From NCBI GenBank assembly GCA_964035545.1, contig OZ037765.1, forward strand, positions 14,874,698-14,938,697: DNA of 64,000 bases, written 5' to 3'. Numbering within the stretch: the stretch's first letter is position 1; each line of letters begins with the position of its first letter. Origin of the DNA: Bugula neritina. Its lineage: Eukaryota > Bryozoa > Gymnolaemata > Cheilostomatida > Bugulidae. A model generated the notes under the pieces. It ran no database searches. It had not been told where the DNA came from and was given only the letters and a program-made list of their open reading frames with translations. Positions 60,401 through 64,000 of the stretch are shown one piece after another. The translations under genes and the position numbers were made by a program.

Positions 60401-62629
60401 CCGAAATATATGGTAACCTACTGAAATATGTTGCAAACTACTGAAATATACTGCAACATACTGCAACATAATGAAATATACTATAACACACTGGAATAAA
60501 CTGCAAAATACTGAAATATACTGTAACATACTGAAACATACTGCAACATACCGAAATATACTGTAACGTACTGAAATATACTGCAAGAAACTGCAATATA
60601 CTGAAATACACTGTAACATACTGAAATACACTGCAACATACTGCAACATACTGACATACACTGGAACATACTGAAATACACTGCAACATACTACAACATA
60701 CTGAAATACACTGTAACCTACTGAAATATGCTGTAGCACACTGAAATATACTGCAACATACTGAAATATAATGCAAGTTACTACAACATACTGAAATACA
60801 CTGTGACATACTGAAATACACTGCAACATACTGCAACATACTGCAACATACTGAAATACACTGTAACATATTGAAACACACTGCAAAACCTTGAAATATA
60901 CTCCAACACACTGAAGTATACGGCAACATACTGGAATATACTGCGACACATTGAAATACACTGCAACATACTGAAATATGCTGTAGCATACTGAAATATA
61001 CTGTAACACACTGTAATATACTGCAACATACTGCAACATACTGACATACACTGGAACATACTGAAATACACTCCAACATACTACAACATACTGAAATACA
61101 CTGTAACAGACTGAAATGTACTGTAACACACTGACATATACTGCAACACATTGAAATATACCGCAACATACTGAAATATGCTGTAGCACACTGAAATACA
61201 CTGCAACTCACTATAATATAGTGTAATATACAGACATGTACTGTGACATACTGAAATATACTGTAACATACTGAAATCTACTGCAACATACTGAAGTACA
61301 CTGCAACATACTGCAACATACGGAAATACACTGTAACATATTGAAATACACGACAACACATTGAAATATACTGCAACAGACTGAAGGATACGGCAACATA
61401 CTGAAATATACTGCGACACATTGAAATATACTGCAACATACTGAAATATGCTGTAGCATACTGAAATATACTGTAACACACTGTAAAATACTGCAACATC
61501 TGCAACATACTGACATACACTGGAACATACTGAAATACACTGCAACATACTACAACATACTGAAAAACACTGTACCCTACTGAAATATGCTGTAGCACAC
61601 TGAAATATACTGCAACATACTGAAATATAATGCAAGTTACTACAACATACTGAAATACACTGTGACATACTGAGATACACTGCAACATACTGCAACATAC
61701 TGCAACATACTGAAATACACTGTAACCTGCTGAAATACACTGCAACATACTACAACATACTGAAATACACTGTAACATTATGAATTACACTGCAACACAT
61801 TGAAAAATACTGCAACATATCGAAATATATGGCAAACAACTGAAATATACTGTAACACATCGAAAAATACTGCAACATACTGAAATATACTGTAACACAC
61901 TGAAAGATACTGCAACATACTGAAATACATTGTAACATACTGAAATATACTGCAACATACTGCAACATACTGAAATACACTGTAACATACTGAAATACAC
62001 TGCAACATACTGCAACATACTGAATTACACTGTAACATATTGAAGTCCACTGCAACACATTGAAACATACTGCAACACACTGAAACATACGGCAACATAC
62101 TGAAATATACTGCAACACATTGAAATATACTGCAACATAGTCAAATATAATGCAAGATACTGTAACATTCTGAAACACACTGTGAGATACTGAAAAACAC
62201 TGTGACATACTTAAATACACTGCAACATACTGCAACATACTGAAATACACTGCAACACATTGAAATAAACCGCAACATACTTAAATATACGGTAACATAC
62301 TGAACTATACTGTAACTCATTGAAAAACATTGCAACATACTGAAACATACTGAAATATGCTGTAGCACACTGAAATACACCGCAGTTCACTGAAAAATAG
62401 TGTAATATACGGAAATGTACCGTAACATACTGAAATATACTGTAACAGACTGAAATGTACTGTAACACACTGAAATATACTGCAACATGCTGAAATACAC
62501 TGTAACATATTGAAATATACTGCAACATACTGCAACATACCGAATTACACTGTAACAAACTGAAATACACTCCAACATACTGCAACATACCGAAATACAC
62601 TGTAACATACTGAAATACACTGCAACATA
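57451..62629. repeat. Higher-order block C, copy 2
   Basis: Partner of 36383-41562. A single-base deletion at about 61499 (CATACTG became CATCTG) shifts the 10-bp register of everything downstream by one relative to copy 1. Confidence 0.85.
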
Positions 62630-64000
62630 CTGCAACAAACTGAAATACATTGGAACATATTGAAACACACTACAACACATTAAAATATACTGCAACACAC
62701 TGAAACATACGGCAACATACTGAAATATACTGCAAAACATCTAAATATACTGCTACATACTGAAACATGCTGTAGCATACTGAAATACACTGCAACACAC
62801 TGAAGTATACTGTAATATACAGAAATGTACTGTAACATACTGAAACGTGCGTCAACATACTGAAATGTACTCCAACATGCTGAACTATACTGCAACATAC
62901 TGAAATACACTGTAATATACTGAATTAAACTGCAACATACTGCAACATACTGAAATAAGCTGTACCATATTGAAATACACTACAACACATTGTAATATAC
63001 TGCAACATACTGAACCATACGGCAACATACTGAAATATACTGCAACACATTGAAATATACTGCAACATAGTCAAATATAACGCAAGATACTGTAACATTC
63101 GGAAAAACACTGTGACATACTGAAATACACTGCAACATACTGCAACATACTGCAACATACTGAAATACACTGCAACACATTGAAATAAACCGCAACATAC
63201 TTAAATATACGGTAACATACTGAAATATACTGTAACTCATTGAAAAACATTGCAACATACTGAAACATACTGAAATATGCTGTAGCACACTGAAATACAC
63301 CGCAGTTCACTGAAAAATAGTGTAATATACGGAAATATACCGTAACATACTGAAATATACTGTAACAGACTGAAATGTACTGTAACACACTGAAATATAC
63401 TGCAACATGCTGAAATACACTGTAACGTACTGAAATATACTGCAACATACTGCAACATACCGAATTACACTGTAACAAACTGAAATACACTCCAACAAAC
63501 TACAACATACTGAAATACACTGTAACATATTGAAATACACCGCAACACATTGAAATATACTGCAACATACCGAAATATATGGTAAACTACTGAAATATAC
63601 TGTAACACATGGAAACATACCGCAAAATACTAAAATACACTGCAACACACTGAAGTATACTGTAATATATAGAAATGTACTGTAAAATACTTAAACATAT
63701 GACAACATACCAAAAAATATACTGTAACATACTGAATTACACTGCAATATCCTGAAATATACTTCAACATACTGAAACATACCTAAAAACCTTGAAATAT
63801 ACTGAAATACAGTGTAGGATATTGAAATACACTGCAACAATTTGGAATATACAGCAACATACCGAAATATATGGTAACCTACTGAAATATGTTGCAAACT
63901 ACTGAAATATACTGCAACATACTGCAACATAATGAAATATACTATAACACACTGGAATAAACTGCAAAATACTGAAATATACTGTAACATACTGAAACAT
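62630..64000. repeat. Array end resembling 5.77-7.15 kb in swapped order
   Basis: 62640-62960 follows 6828-7148 (+55812), and 63290-64000 follows 5767-6477 (+57523). In the left copy the second piece comes first. The short-TA epsilon subtype is shared only by these two regions. Confidence 0.75.

Larger units (their letters stand above)
55246..64000. repeat. Decanucleotide satellite array, right segment
   Basis: The satellite resumes after the second element, starting with its AC target duplicate, and reaches the window edge. It first completes the interrupted third copy of the 3.63-kb unit (to about 56967), then carries a second copy of the ~5.2-kb C block (57451-62629). The last 1.4 kb resembles 5767-7150 with the two parts in swapped order. 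The array continues beyond the window, so its true length is not known. Confidence 0.97.

Noticed and set aside
1-64000. CRISPR array
   Set aside because: Repeats are 10 bp, directly abutting, with no spacers, and no cas-like gene is present.
1-64000. Telomeric repeat
   Set aside because: The unit bears no resemblance to TTAGGG-type repeats and is interrupted by transposons and higher-order blocks.
1-64000. Centromeric array with CENP-B boxes
   Set aside because: I saw no NTTCGNNNNANNCGGGN match in the satellite, and the array units I read lack CGGG. A centromere role cannot be excluded without CENP-A data, but the sequence gives no support.

Overview
The window holds no gene I can support. 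It is about 60.7 kb of one tandem satellite, cut in two places by DNA-transposon-like elements that lack coding capacity. The source is almost certainly a eukaryote, most likely an invertebrate animal: there is a very long head-to-tail satellite with nested higher-order repeats, non-autonomous class II elements with terminal inverted repeats, a tRNA-like pol III promoter relic, and no prokaryotic gene organisation. The species cannot be named from sequence alone.

The satellite (1-18055, 20594-54489, 55246-64000) is built from a 10-bp unit, consensus CTGNAAYAYA on the + strand. Two flavours, CTGAAATACA-like and CTGCAACATA-like, often alternate as a 20-bp dimer. All units I read point the same way. 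The + strand is rich in A and C and poor in G. The unit is close to one helical turn and puts AA/TA steps in phase with that turn.

Above the unit there are longer repeats. A block starting at 1 recurs at 10485, 20921 and 30933. Positions 1-5763 recur at 20921-26683 with no difference found where I compared them. In the right half two ~5.2-kb blocks follow in the order B-C-B (31216-36391, 36383-41562, 41556-46731), then a triplicated 3.63-kb unit (45880-56967), then a second C copy (57451-62629). Short divergent segments that break the 10-bp register recur at fixed places inside these blocks.

The first island, 18056-20593 (2538 bp), has ~125-bp imperfect terminal inverted repeats and an AA target duplication. 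The second, 54490-55245 (756 bp), has perfect 19-bp terminal inverted repeats and an AC target duplication. Both ends begin CACAG and share TTAAGG and CAT further in, so the two are probably related. Because the array is repetitive, the matching empty sites are present in this same window, and block offsets shift by exactly element length plus 2 bp (2540 and 758). That confirms both lengths and the 2-bp duplications.

The many long open frames on the - strand are a by-product of the 10-bp period: no reverse-strand unit contains a stop, and all three frames read the same kind of Tyr/Cys/Val-rich decapeptide. I do not annotate them as genes.
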